64,000 nucleotides of DNA from Stentor coeruleus (taxonomy: Eukaryota > Ciliophora > Heterotrichea > Heterotrichida > Stentoridae): NCBI GenBank assembly GCA_001970955.1, contig MPUH01000012.1, positions 114,860 to 178,859 on the forward strand, given 5' to 3'. Numbering within the stretch: position 1 is the stretch's first letter; each line of letters begins with the position of its first letter. Shown in pieces: positions 10,223-20,887 of the stretch. The position numbers and the translations under genes are program-made. The notes under the pieces were generated by a model that was not told the DNA's origin, ran no database searches, and saw only the letters and a list, made by a program, of their open reading frames with translations.

Positions 10223-11263
10223 TTATAAGGATATGAATAGGCTAAGGAAAAGAAGGGAGAAGGGGAGAATCATTGAGGAATCCATCCAGTAATCGTTGTT
10301 GAGGACAAGGCGCACACAATTATCGTTGTTTTGGTATAGGGAATATGAATAATAACCCAAAGTTGCTTGAGTAGTGTTTTTTAGCATCCCAATCTTGCTC
10401 ATACATCCATCAGAAGATCTGTGTGCAGTATTACAAACTCCAGCAAGCAATAAAGCCTTTTTCCAAATTTGAATAAGTGCCTGTCCAGATAAGTCTCCAA
10501 GAAAAGGAGCACAATAACTAGTTCCATTAGCATTAGTCCCACAATCACAACTTGATGTAACAATCTGCCCACCACTACTTCCAGTACATTGAGAACTACT
10601 TGTACAGCTTTTAGGATTAGGTGACAAACTAACCGGAGGATAAATACATGTGCCAATTGAAGAAAACAAACTTGACTTTGTACAAGCCCCAAATGAACAT
10701 AAATATGAAAATCCTCCAACACAATCACTAACAGTTTTACCAAGTTGTACAGAAGAATATTCAATACATGTACCTTTTTGTGATGACCCAGTTGTATTAC
10801 AAGATGCCCAATTAACACAATCCAAATAACTTTTACATCCAGTTTGACCAACTTGGATTTGTGGTTGACATGTATTATTACCATCATAACATCTTAGTCC
10901 AGGATCACATTGTTCATGTGATGTACATGTTTTATTTTGACTAAAACCTTTACATACATCATTAGTACAAACACCAACTGAGCATAAAGAATATGAGTTA
11001 CATGCTTCACCAACATTCACATATACGATTTTTTGAGTGTTTTTTACACATGTTGATGATGTTAGGTTACAAGAATAACCAGATGAACATGGCCAAAGGT
11101 TGTAAGAATTAGAAGTGTTTGTCCAGATACAAGAGTCTTCTTCAGGCTTACTTTTAGAATTTGTAGCACAAGCATAAGCTTTACAGCTCCCAGTTTGGAA
11201 CTTAGGCAATTCAGTAAGGTAATCAGCAAAGACTAGCCCTTGTAGAATGAATATAAATAACAT
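10223..11263 (-). CDS. Cys-rich surface protein with signal peptide and probable GPI anchor
   Basis: 346 residues. The N-terminus (MLFIFILQGLVFADY) is a signal peptide. The mature part is a series of Cys-rich modules with spacing such as CTSHEQCDPGLRC and CTSSSQCTGSSGG, resembling EB/Dickkopf-like modules common in ciliate surface proteins. Several N-x-S/T sites are present. The C-terminus ends in a hydrophobic stretch (ILPFSLLFLSLFISL) preceded by small and polar residues, fitting a GPI attachment signal. It is probably an extracellular protein on the cell or ciliary surface. The ligand is unknown. The start ATG at 11263 is the only sensible one because it opens the signal peptide. Confidence 0.88.
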   Translation of the reverse strand: MLFIFILQGLVFADYLTELPKFQTGSCKAYACATNSKSKPEEDSCIWTNTSNSYNLWPCSSGYSCNLTSSTCVKNTQKIVYVNVGEACNSYSLCSVGVCTNDVCKGFSQNKTCTSHEQCDPGLRCYDGNNTCQPQIQVGQTGCKSYLDCVNWASCNTTGSSQKGTCIEYSSVQLGKTVSDCVGGFSYLCSFGACTKSSLFSSIGTCIYPPVSLSPNPKSCTSSSQCTGSSGGQIVTSSCDCGTNANGTSYCAPFLGDLSGQALIQIWKKALLLAGVCNTAHRSSDGCMSKIGMLKNTTQATLGYYSYSLYQNNDNCVRLVLNNDYWMDSSMILPFSLLFLSLFISL

Positions 11264-11463
11264 TATAACCGGGCTTAAAAATATGGAATATTTCTGATAT
11301 AAATTAGTGTATTTTTCCTTATAATACTATTTCTAATAAAACTTACATGAAAGTATTATAATACCCTATCAGTAAGTATTTAAGTATAATTATATTATAT
11401 TACATCATATCCCATTTTTAGAATGGTTTACAATACTATACACAAGACTCTTAGAATATAATA

Positions 11464-12111
11464 ATGGACTTAAGCGAATTATCTAATTTCAACAAGAATT
11501 CAAGGCTAGAAAATTTTAATGCCAAAGAAACAGTCAGATTTCAAAACGATACTCGTTCACACACAGTTTTAGATTTTCACAAAACTTTGAACTTTTCAAA
11601 GAAAAACATGAAAACTTTTAACAACTGCATTAGGGATACCGAAACCAGATCAACAACAACAATTGCTAATTCTCCACTGTTGGAACCAACACGGCGTTTT
11701 GATTCAGATTCTGCAGTTCTTATAAATTACCTGAAGCAAACAATTCATGAACTTAACAAAGAAGCACGAAATTATGCTGCTATAGAGTTAAAAGTTCATA
11801 CAAAAAAAGATATGGTTCATTGCAAAAGTAAAGATAGTTATTATTTACCAGAAACATTAGAGAGTGAAGGTAGATTGTCGCATACTTCAAAAAATAATGA
11901 TATTTTTGCTGCACTTGAAAACTTAAAGAAATGTATGAATGATCTTCAGAATAAGTTTGCAAGTTCAGAAATTATATCTCGGCAATATGAAAAGGATAAT
12001 AAAGAGATTAAAGAGATAGCTAAGGATATTGAAGAAAAAATTGAAAAAAAGAAAATATTTGGAGAAAACAAACACCCGAATTGGTGTGTAAGCAGATGCC
12101 AAATAATATAA
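11464..12111 (+). CDS. Coiled-coil protein, 215 residues, unknown
   Basis: A single-exon frame from ATG at 11464. The first 85 residues are polar and low in structure. Two helical segments are predictable by eye, near residues 86-105 and 140-195, the latter Lys/Glu-rich coiled coil. The C-terminus is CVSRCQII. No family is recognised. The gene is divergent from the Cys-rich surface gene with 200 nt between starts, so the two may share a promoter region. Confidence 0.8.
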   Translation: MDLSELSNFNKNSRLENFNAKETVRFQNDTRSHTVLDFHKTLNFSKKNMKTFNNCIRDTETRSTTTIANSPLLEPTRRFDSDSAVLINYLKQTIHELNKEARNYAAIELKVHTKKDMVHCKSKDSYYLPETLESEGRLSHTSKNNDIFAALENLKKCMNDLQNKFASSEIISRQYEKDNKEIKEIAKDIEEKIEKKKIFGENKHPNWCVSRCQII

Positions 12112-12230
12112 TTTAACAATAGATTTTTATTTTACTTTCAAAGATTATCAAGATAGTGAAAGGAGAATTTTTTAGCGAAAGTATTATGATTGGATACAAA
12201 AAAATGGCAAAGAGGAGAGTTAGTTTTCAT

Positions 12231-12885
12231 TCATTTTGATGAAGAAAAGATAGAATAAGATAGGATATTCTTGTAATAAATTCTATAAAGAAGATTAACT
12301 TTTATACTTTTGATTTTCTCAAGGTAGTTAATAACATGCTTACCATTTTTACTTCCTCTTATACTAAGAACTTTTTCATAAACTTTTGACATAAGAAAAG
12401 CATAATGTTTCCTATCAGGCATAACTAAAGTTTTTTGTATAACAAAATTAGCGAATTTTCTGTTGTAAATTCTAACACTCGTGGTGAATAAAAATCTCTA
12501 TAGCAAAAGGATTAACTTGACCATAATCTCTACAAAAAGTATTTTTCATTGGAATTATTAACAAACTTATGATTGCTTAAATAAAAAAAAGCCTCCTTTT
12601 AAAATATCATAAGTATTTTTCCTCAAATCGGCTTCTTTTATCTAAAATATACTGAATAACTTACTTTCCATAATTTTTAATACATAATTTCTAATGATAA
12701 AGTCAAAAACCAATTTAATATTTTTACAAAGTCATCATTCTATGATCCTTTATTTTACTCTACAACAATATTTATGTTCTACTTAATAAATTATATTCAT
12801 TCCAAAGCATCTACAATAAAAATTATACATTATAAGGTAAAATTTTTATACTTTTGTATGAAGCAACTGCCATGCTGATCTTCTC
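12231..12885 (-). pseudogene. Decayed Pumilio/PUF RNA-binding protein gene
   Basis: Reading the minus strand, pieces of PUF repeats appear in the correct order but in shifting frames with internal stops: EDQHGSCFIQK (near 12883), FIVDALE, HKYCCRV followed after a stop by RIIE, VIQYILDKRS, LSNHKF with NEK soon after, and finally FANFVIQKTL continuing to GKHVINYLEK (12422 region). These match, repeat by repeat, the Pumilio homology domain, whose repeats carry HxYGCRV, YGNYVIQ, HKFASNVVEK, YANYVVQK and YGKHI signatures. The last 63 codons (12231-12422) remain open. At least six stops or frameshifts make a functional protein impossible, and mini-introns do not repair them. The 5' end is lost or lies in the disturbed 12.9-13.3 kb region. 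Confidence 0.85.
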
Positions 12886-12952
12886 TGCTTTTTTTTATGA
12901 TCCCAAAGAATTCTAAAGCTATAAAGCACTTCTGGTTTATATCCACTGAATT

Positions 12953-13211
12953 AAGAATTTTTTATATTATCCTATAGTCATTTATATATAGTAAAAGTTC
13001 TGCTTTTTTTTAGTTGATTAGTATGAGATAGTTCTTTTATGCTCTTTTGTGTTAAATTCAAATACTTTTTTGAAAGATAATNAAGAATTTTTTATATTAT
13101 CCTATAGTCATTTATATATAGTAAAAGTTCTGCTTTTTTTTAGTTGTTTAGTATGAGATAGTTCTTTTATGCTCTTTTGTGTTAAATTCAAATACTTTTT
13201 TGAAAGATAAT
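12953..13211. repeat. 129-nt false tandem duplication around N13082
   Basis: Positions 12953-13081 and 13083-13211 are the same 129-nt sequence, with one difference that I can see (tagttgatta versus tagttgttta), separated by a single N. The copies abut the N exactly. This indicates overlapping contig ends joined instead of merged; the one mismatch could be an allelic difference or an error. Confidence 0.85.
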
Positions 13212-13297
13212 AATTATAAATCACTATTTTTTTTCTAATAAATTTTGGGAAACNTAATTATAAATCACTATTTTTTTTCTAATAAATTTTGGGAAAC
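13211..13297. repeat. 43-nt false tandem duplication around N13254
   Basis: Positions 13211-13253 and 13255-13297 are identical 43-nt copies with one N between them. It is the second such join within 175 nt, so a small contig was placed here with both overlaps left unmerged. Confidence 0.85.
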
Positions 13298-14213
13298 ATA
13301 CTAATTAGATTTATATGTTTTTGGATTAAGGCAGAAGATTGATATGAGTATCTCTTATTAATAATCACATTAGGTATATAGTATATATTATAATAATCTT
13401 AGATTTAAAAATATAAGAATCAATTTGTAAAATAACTTGATATTTTGACATAAAAATATAGATCTTCATCTGAGTAATCGATAAATAAATAATTTATCAC
13501 TCTATTTAATTTTTAATTTGATTTATAAATCTTATATACTTACAACTAGGAAACTAAGAGATACTTATAACAATTTTTCATCTCTAACCATCTAATGAGT
13601 TATTTTATTTAAATGACAATAGATTCTAAATAATTATAAATTTAAATATCCTGAACAGAACAACAAAAAAGGGGATGGGATTAGATAAAATTTACTAGTT
13701 AAAAAATCGATGAAATGAATAACTTAAAAATAACTGTTTAGCATATTTTATGTGTAGAAAACTATTACTAAATTTATCTGCGTATACTGAAATATAAAAT
13801 CAAATATTCTTTGAAGTAAGAATTTATAATTAATGGGTAGAACTATTTTAAAGTTTACCTTTATATAATCTTCACTCTTTATACAAACGATTTCAAGTTA
13901 TTTGCAACATAAAAATCCCATACATTTTCCCACCTAGATCAATATTAGAACAAACTAATAAAACAATCTCGAACAGGCTTTAAAATACTCAAAAACTTAT
14001 TTCGCAAAAAGGGAACCAATCTGCAAAGATCATAAAAATATCATAGCCCTAAGTCTCAGAAACTATCAATTGCAATAAACACAAAAAATAAAATGAACTT
14101 AATTAAAATACATATCTTACCCGAGATAACCAAAACTAAATCTAAATACTAAGCACATAAAAACAAGCTCTTTTTTAAGAGAGTTTATATGATAGTTTTA
14201 ATCTTTAGTGTAT

Positions 14214-17200
14214 ATGAATGGATATAATATGAGTGAAGGTGTACCTAATTGGTGTCGAGAAGGATGCTATATTGACGCAAAGGACTCAATGAACGATTGG
14301 TGCGTGGCAAAAGTTACCGATATCTGCCGAATAAAAAATACAGTCACAGTGTTTCACGACGGCTGGGGAACAAAGACTACCACATACCCCCTTCGATCTT
14401 CAAAAATAGCTCCTTTTAGGAAAAATACAATCAAATACACAGGCCCAAAACGAATAGCTATGCGTGATTGGGACCTTTCAGAAGAAGAGCTCACTGAAAT
14501 GCAGAATCAAATTGACAGTCTCTTGAATAGCAATCTGCAATGTAATGACGCGTTTTATATAACTCAATTTATAAGAGGTAAACTATACATATTCATAGAA
14601 AACCTACTTATGTACAAATACAAACAGAATTTTCAGTTTATAAAACCAGCTGTGAATATTTTTGGCAGTGTCGTCAAACTTATTGTCATGTGGCTTAGAA
14701 AAGCTCCTGAGCTCTTTCCTTATTATTACAAGTCTCAAAGTCAGCCTGACTTATATCTTGATGATAGCAATGCAGCTTTATCTTTAGTCTGGCCTGAATT
14801 AATGGACACTTTAAATAAACTTTTTGCCCTAGACAGTAGAGTGTCTGACTTTTTTCAGACTTATGATGAAGTACCTTTGGATTATGAACCAAGTCCACTA
14901 ACTGTAATGAATGATAAAAAGTACTCAGAAACTCTTCAGTATATAATAAATCTTTTTACTAAAGAAAAAGGATTTGAAGCTGTGATTGCAATACTTAATG
15001 AAAAAGATGAACAAAAAAGAGTCCCGTTTCCATTTATAGCGACAACTCTTTTATATGTATTAGTGCATTTCTTAGACCCTGATTTTTGGAATAAATTCAG
15101 CTCAGACCTAACATCAGCAGTATATCAGCGTATTGACATAATAACAGAAACTGAACTAAAAGACTTAAAACATGAAGATATACTTAGAGTTCTCAGTATG
15201 GTAAAAGATTCTAATGAAAATTTAGATAAGAAAAAATTCAATTTTTTCCTAAAAATGATTAAAAGCAACTACTTTGAAAAACGTATAAAAGGACTTACTG
15301 AAATCAACACGATTATTGAGTCTATAGAAAAAAAATCTGATAGTATGATGAAAAATAGAATCTCAAGAGATGAACTTAAAGACTGGATTTTGAAAAACAA
15401 TCTTGTTGAATTAGTTGTTAACGATAGACCTCATGTTGAATTGATTAAAAGGTCAAGTACAATTTTTAGATTCCTTGCACAAAGTCGAGCATTAGAAGTT
15501 GAGAATCTTGAAATATTATGGAGGTCTATGGATGGTAAACATGAATCTTATATCCGGGCAACTTATGCTTCTATCTTAGAATTTACCCCTTTTTTAACTG
15601 AAGAGTTACATGATTATTTGTATTTGAAATTCAAATCAGTTCCTATAGAGAAATATGATGAAATATTTTTATCTCTAGTTAAAGATTTTACTGCTGTTGC
15701 ACTTATCGCAGCGATAAGAATTGCGTTAAGTAATAGAAAGGAATATTCCAAATTGTATGGTTTAGAAATCTTTGAAAATTTAATGCTAGATAATGCTCCT
15801 ATTGATTTTTCAATGCAAAGTTGTAAGTATATAGGGATTATTCTCTCGCATGCACTTGCTGGGAAAATGAGATCTACATATGTGAAAAAGCTCATAAATC
15901 TTGTAGTATCTGGAGATTCAGTCCCACAAGCTTTAAGTTTACTAATGAGATTATTCAAAAGTTTTAAAGATTTAAAAAGACAGGCTATGGAGATAAAAAC
16001 TCTTAATGAAGAAAGTCATTTCACTGAATTGATTTTAAAAGACTTTAAAAACTATAAAGAAAAAGCGGCAGGTATAAATCCAAATGATGTTTGGGGTAAG
16101 ATTATATGTGGGAGGTTTACATATGAGTATAATATCAGCATAAGACTCAAGTTTTTAGAATTCCTTTTATTATTTTCTAATGGGGCTGTTGAATTAAGCC
16201 AGAAAAATATTGAAGACTTGTGGGAGATGATTGGAAATAGCCCAATAGAAAATGAAAGAAAACTATTTTATATATGGATTACTAAAGGAATAAAAAGAAA
16301 ACCCCCTTTATCTTGTGAGAATGTAGAGTTTGTTTTCCAAAAAATACTCATAAACAATCAGAAATTCCCCGTTGAATCTATAACAAAAGAATCATTTTCA
16401 TGCTTCAAGTATATATTTTTAATCTACCATGCAAATGCTGAGAATATCGAAATTGTTTTAAATAAGTTCAAATGCAGAAAAGCTAAAACCTTAGAAGGTT
16501 TTGAAAAACTATTACAAATTCAATTAACATCAGAAATAAACTCAGAAGATGCAGCGAAATTTATTATTAGCCTTTTACTTCGTTATAGTTCTCAATCTTT
16601 TCATCAAGCTACAGTTATTCAAGAAGAATTCACAGATGAACTTTTAGAAATAATTTTACGTAGCAAAGATAACAATCAACTAGTAACTCGGGGACTTAAT
16701 CTTTTAAAAATGCTCCTAGGCGATGCTGAGTCTGAGAATTTTATCCCTAATTCTTATATATACGTTCATGAAAATACATCAAGAGATTTTAATAAAATCC
16801 AATACGATCAAAATCGTCCTTTAAGGCATTTGAGAAAAGAAATAGCTTCATTATATAAAAGACCTATTGAATCAACAATTTTACTTGTTAATGAAAAAAG
16901 ACTTACAGGTGCTGATGATGATATGGATTTAAGACTTTTAAAAGCTCATTGTATAGCTGTAGAGTTTAGATATGCAGATTATAAAGAACATAATCCTTTA
17001 CCTGGACTTTCTACTAATCAAAAAGTTATTAAAAGCTTGTTTGAACTTTTAAGTAATACTGAGAAATCATATACTAATGTTGCATGGGAATTACTTGTTG
17101 CTTTACCTACTAATCAACAACTTGAAGAAGCTTTTGAAGCTTTAGATGAACCTGTAAAAATGCTTTTGGATCAAACTAGTACTTATAGACTAGTTTATGA

Positions 17201-20200
17201 ACTTATGATCATTCAAAAACTTTCAGCTGATTATGACTGGGCTAATAAGTTCATTGATTCTAAAGGTCTTGATCAACTTATTGAAATTTTCTTAGATATT
17301 CCAACAGGAAACCATTCAGCTATGAAACAAGAATGTTTGATTAAAACAATATCCACTTTTTTTACTAGAAACCTTAAAATCGACAATCTTACAAAAATTG
17401 CTGAATGTTTTTTCACATCATTGCTAATTATATCTAATTGCATAACTACTAGCAATAGTATAAATAGTAATGATTACTTAAGTCAAAATCATTATGAACT
17501 CAAAGATCCTGGAAGTTTTACAAAAGCTTGTGAAGATTTTATAACTTTTATATCAGTAAGTGACCCAAATGTCCTCCATGATTTTATTCACAATAATCCC
17601 AATCTGATAAATAACATATTTAGTCAGTTTCTTCTAAACAAATCCATGCTGCATTTGAGTTATTGTTTAAGACATTTACTTGAAACAATTGCCCAAACTA
17701 ATGAAACTTTAGAAGATTATTTCAAAATTCTCTTTGAACTTCGTAAAAAAGCAGTAGAAGAGTCTAATGAAAATTACTGGAAACTCTTAGCTTTTACTGT
17801 AAATAACCTAAAAGGCTTTGAAGCGGAGAAAAAAGAAATAATAGATGAACTGATTAGTTTTGTTAAAACTTCCAAATGCGAAAAAAGTAGTGGAGATAAA
17901 AATGAAGCTCTTTCTGGAGCACTAACAGTTATATCTAAAGCATGGACAAACAGTATAAAAGTATCAAAAAGTCATTCAAATCTTTTTATAACAAAATGTT
18001 TATTTGAAATCCCAGAAAATTTAGATCGAAATATGTTAGTACCACCTATATGCAAACATAGTGAAACTCGTAGTTGTGCATTTGAAGTTATAATTAAACT
18101 CTGCAAATTAAGCCCTAAATTTATAAACAGACTTGTTCAAGAATTAGATAAACATCATGAAGAACCTGATTGGAGAGGACTTCGTAGAGCAGATTGGGCT
18201 ATTTCAGCAGTTGCTAATGAGAAAAGTCAAGCAGGTTATGTTGGGATTAAAAACCTTGGGTGTACTTGTTATATGAATTCTTTACTCCAACAGATTTTCA
18301 TGATTACAAGTTTTAGAAATGGAATCCTTGCAACAAAAGCTGAACCACATGATGAAAATATGCTTTATAAATTACAATATTTATTTTCTTCGTTGTTGTT
18401 CAGTGATAAACAATATATAAACCCGAAAATGTTTACAGGGACGATTAAAGACTTTGATGGGAATCCTATAAATGTTAACGAACAAATGGATGTTGATGAG
18501 TTTTTCAATTATTTTATGGATAAACTTGAAGGATATCTTAAAGACTCCCCACATCAAAACATGATTAAAATGCATTTTGGTGGACTTCAAGTCACAGAAC
18601 TTATCGGCAAAGATTGTATTCATAGAAGTGAAAGGTATGAACCATTTCTCACTGTCTCTGTAGAAGTAAAAAACAAAAAATCTTTACAAGAAAGTTTAGA
18701 TAGTTTTGTTGCTGGAGAAATCTTAGAAGGAGAAAATGCTTATCAATGCGATCATTGTGAAGCTAAAGTTAGGGCAATAAGACGTGTATGTATAAAACAT
18801 TTACCAAATTATCTGATAATTGCCTTAAGAAGATTTGAATTTGATTTCGACTCAATGGTCAGGGTTAAGCTAAATGATTTCTGTGAGTTCCCATTAGAAA
18901 TAAATATGGAGGCATATACTCAAGAAGGTCTTGAAAGACATGAAAAGGAAAAAGAAAAAGCTGCAGGTAAAGATGTGAATGTCCCAACAAAAAAATTTTC
19001 AGATGATTATTACAACTATAAACTTAGAGGTATTGTAATACATGCAGGAACAGCAGATAGTGGGCATTATTATTCTTATATCCAAGATTCTTTTAAAAAA
19101 TGGTTTGAATTCAATGATGTATGGGTAGAAGAATTTAACCCTGATAGTATATCTGATAAATGTTTTGGTGGTGAAGAAAAGTTTAGTTGGTCTTCAGCTT
19201 ATTCAAATTCACCTAATACTGCTATTAGAGAAAAATGTGGTAATGCATATTTACTTTTTTATGAAAGGATAGGGATATATAATGTTAGAGGTAATGATGA
19301 AGAAAGTTTAGAACCTGCTTCACTTGATGTTGAACTTTCAGGAGAAATAGAACATATGAAGACTGTTAGAAAACAAAATCAGAAGTATTGGAGAAATAAA
19401 CATATTTTTGCTGCTGAGTATTCTAAGTTTATAGCTGAATTGTCTCAGTTAGAAAATATGCCGTTTAAGTTTGTGTTAAAATTCACAATAACTGTACTTC
19501 TTAGGACTAAAGAAAAACGTGAGGAACTTATTTATATTTATCTAGCATTGGAAAATGAGATTAAAAAAGATACAGAAAAAGCTCAGTGGGTGTTGGAAAT
19601 GCTGAGTTCTGAGAATGTTTGTAAAGAACTTTTATTGTATTGTCCTTTACTTTTGATGAGGAAAATTATTGTGGGTTTAATTAAAACAGCTGTTGCTAAT
19701 GTGGATAAAGTAAAATCAGAAAGGATTATGCTTAGGTTGATTAAAGTTTTACCTTTTGCCAAAAAGCATTTCACTAAAAACTACGCCCAATATTTAGAAG
19801 TCTTAAAAGTTGTGGTTTGTGCTTGCGAAGATGTTTTACAAAAGCATAAAATTATTAAAATACTCATAAAATATCTTTTCGGGCAGGAATTTATTTTACC
19901 TCCATACCCTGAAGATCAAGACCAAGATATCCATCTTGGGTATAAAACAGCCCCATTATCAGACCCAGAAAAATCAGATCTTTTCTTTACAGAAAGCAAA
20001 GGTTGTTCATATGAAAACATTTTCCATATACTTTTACTTTTCAATAATAAAATTCCTGAAAAATATCTAGAAATCCTCCGCGATCCTGAAAGGATCGAAA
20101 CATTACTTAACCTTATAGACACAAAAACAGCAATTAAATACTTTGGTAAGCTTTATGCACAACTTATGACAATTAATAGCACTCATTATAATATTTACCT

Positions 20201-20843
20201 TAAAAAACTCATTGAATACTCTCAACTACCAGACCTTTTCAAACGTTCCCAAAGCCAAAAACTTATAAGCCATTTAATTCTTTATAAATGCCCATTACAA
20301 AAAGAATTCATGTCGATATACATTTTATACAAATTCAAACAATTAAAAGCTGTTAAATATTTAACTGAAGTTGAATCAATAATCAGTAATTTTATGAATC
20401 TTTGCTCAAAATCCACAGATTTCCAAAGCTATTTTAAAGACCAAAATGAAATACTTGCTTGGATAGAAAAATGGCTTAAAGAAAATATGCATTACCACTT
20501 TCCTAGTAATAAATCAACTCAATACGAAGAGTCTTTCCGTCCAAGTTTGAAAAATCTTTATCAAAAATGCTTGAAAGTTATGAGAAACGAAGACCTTTAC
20601 ACACCTGACATTTGGGATTCAGATGATGATATAAATGAAGATTTGCTACAAAAAGGTAAATATCTTGATATCACTGAAAGTAACTCTACTCATTGGACTA
20701 AAGGGTATATAAAAGAACGAATTGGTGACCTACTTTATATGAAAATTAAAAGTTGGGATAATTCTGAATATCATACTCTTAAAGAAGCTTATAGTGAAGA
20801 TATAGCTCCATATGGTCACTATACTTCAAAATTATATCCATAA
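14214..20843 (+). CDS. Giant ubiquitin C-terminal hydrolase (USP9X/USP34 type)
   Basis: About 2209 residues in one exon. It removes ubiquitin from proteins. The ATG at 14214 is preferred; another ATG follows at 14229. The first 90 residues resemble a chromo/Tudor-like barrel (WCVAKVTDICRIKNTVTVFHDGWG). Most of the rest is alpha-helical, HEAT/ARM-like. A ubiquitin-like segment lies near residue 865 (RPLRHLRKEIASLYKRP). The peptidase C19 domain starts near 1340: Cys box NLGCTCYMNS (Cys near 1350), a zinc-finger pair CDHC with IRRVCIKHLP, and His box DSGHYYSYI with His near 1617, then WFEFNDVWVEEF. All catalytic elements are present. Size and architecture match the large USPs such as USP9X, USP24 and USP34. 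Its stop is 44 nt from the stop of the convergent UNC119 gene. Confidence 0.95.
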   Translation: MNGYNMSEGVPNWCREGCYIDAKDSMNDWCVAKVTDICRIKNTVTVFHDGWGTKTTTYPLRSSKIAPFRKNTIKYTGPKRIAMRDWDLSEEELTEMQNQIDSLLNSNLQCNDAFYITQFIRGKLYIFIENLLMYKYKQNFQFIKPAVNIFGSVVKLIVMWLRKAPELFPYYYKSQSQPDLYLDDSNAALSLVWPELMDTLNKLFALDSRVSDFFQTYDEVPLDYEPSPLTVMNDKKYSETLQYIINLFTKEKGFEAVIAILNEKDEQKRVPFPFIATTLLYVLVHFLDPDFWNKFSSDLTSAVYQRIDIITETELKDLKHEDILRVLSMVKDSNENLDKKKFNFFLKMIKSNYFEKRIKGLTEINTIIESIEKKSDSMMKNRISRDELKDWILKNNLVELVVNDRPHVELIKRSSTIFRFLAQSRALEVENLEILWRSMDGKHESYIRATYASILEFTPFLTEELHDYLYLKFKSVPIEKYDEIFLSLVKDFTAVALIAAIRIALSNRKEYSKLYGLEIFENLMLDNAPIDFSMQSCKYIGIILSHALAGKMRSTYVKKLINLVVSGDSVPQALSLLMRLFKSFKDLKRQAMEIKTLNEESHFTELILKDFKNYKEKAAGINPNDVWGKIICGRFTYEYNISIRLKFLEFLLLFSNGAVELSQKNIEDLWEMIGNSPIENERKLFYIWITKGIKRKPPLSCENVEFVFQKILINNQKFPVESITKESFSCFKYIFLIYHANAENIEIVLNKFKCRKAKTLEGFEKLLQIQLTSEINSEDAAKFIISLLLRYSSQSFHQATVIQEEFTDELLEIILRSKDNNQLVTRGLNLLKMLLGDAESENFIPNSYIYVHENTSRDFNKIQYDQNRPLRHLRKEIASLYKRPIESTILLVNEKRLTGADDDMDLRLLKAHCIAVEFRYADYKEHNPLPGLSTNQKVIKSLFELLSNTEKSYTNVAWELLVALPTNQQLEEAFEALDEPVKMLLDQTSTYRLVYELMIIQKLSADYDWANKFIDSKGLDQLIEIFLDIPTGNHSAMKQECLIKTISTFFTRNLKIDNLTKIAECFFTSLLIISNCITTSNSINSNDYLSQNHYELKDPGSFTKACEDFITFISVSDPNVLHDFIHNNPNLINNIFSQFLLNKSMLHLSYCLRHLLETIAQTNETLEDYFKILFELRKKAVEESNENYWKLLAFTVNNLKGFEAEKKEIIDELISFVKTSKCEKSSGDKNEALSGALTVISKAWTNSIKVSKSHSNLFITKCLFEIPENLDRNMLVPPICKHSETRSCAFEVIIKLCKLSPKFINRLVQELDKHHEEPDWRGLRRADWAISAVANEKSQAGYVGIKNLGCTCYMNSLLQQIFMITSFRNGILATKAEPHDENMLYKLQYLFSSLLFSDKQYINPKMFTGTIKDFDGNPINVNEQMDVDEFFNYFMDKLEGYLKDSPHQNMIKMHFGGLQVTELIGKDCIHRSERYEPFLTVSVEVKNKKSLQESLDSFVAGEILEGENAYQCDHCEAKVRAIRRVCIKHLPNYLIIALRRFEFDFDSMVRVKLNDFCEFPLEINMEAYTQEGLERHEKEKEKAAGKDVNVPTKKFSDDYYNYKLRGIVIHAGTADSGHYYSYIQDSFKKWFEFNDVWVEEFNPDSISDKCFGGEEKFSWSSAYSNSPNTAIREKCGNAYLLFYERIGIYNVRGNDEESLEPASLDVELSGEIEHMKTVRKQNQKYWRNKHIFAAEYSKFIAELSQLENMPFKFVLKFTITVLLRTKEKREELIYIYLALENEIKKDTEKAQWVLEMLSSENVCKELLLYCPLLLMRKIIVGLIKTAVANVDKVKSERIMLRLIKVLPFAKKHFTKNYAQYLEVLKVVVCACEDVLQKHKIIKILIKYLFGQEFILPPYPEDQDQDIHLGYKTAPLSDPEKSDLFFTESKGCSYENIFHILLLFNNKIPEKYLEILRDPERIETLLNLIDTKTAIKYFGKLYAQLMTINSTHYNIYLKKLIEYSQLPDLFKRSQSQKLISHLILYKCPLQKEFMSIYILYKFKQLKAVKYLTEVESIISNFMNLCSKSTDFQSYFKDQNEILAWIEKWLKENMHYHFPSNKSTQYEESFRPSLKNLYQKCLKVMRNEDLYTPDIWDSDDDINEDLLQKGKYLDITESNSTHWTKGYIKERIGDLLYMKIKSWDNSEYHTLKEAYSEDIAPYGHYTSKLYP

Positions 20844-20887
20844 TAAATCTGAGTGGTAAAAAAAATCATAAATCTTAACCTAGTACT

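Larger units (their letters stand above)
12886..14213. other. Intergenic, contains two single-N assembly joins
   Basis: About 1.3 kb. The left part holds the false tandem duplications described separately. From 13300 on it is AT-rich and non-coding. From about 13860 to 14200 it is A/C-rich and G-poor, the composition seen left of genes in this window; this should be the 5' flank of the giant ubiquitin protease. Confidence 0.55.

Noticed and set aside
10095-10292. 65-codon plus-strand frame with basic C-terminus
   Set aside because: It starts with TTG, overlaps the 3' end of the Cys-rich surface gene, and has low-complexity content.
12953-13297. Tandem repeats or a mobile element
   Set aside because: The copies are separated by exactly one N, so they are unmerged contig overlaps and not biological repeats.
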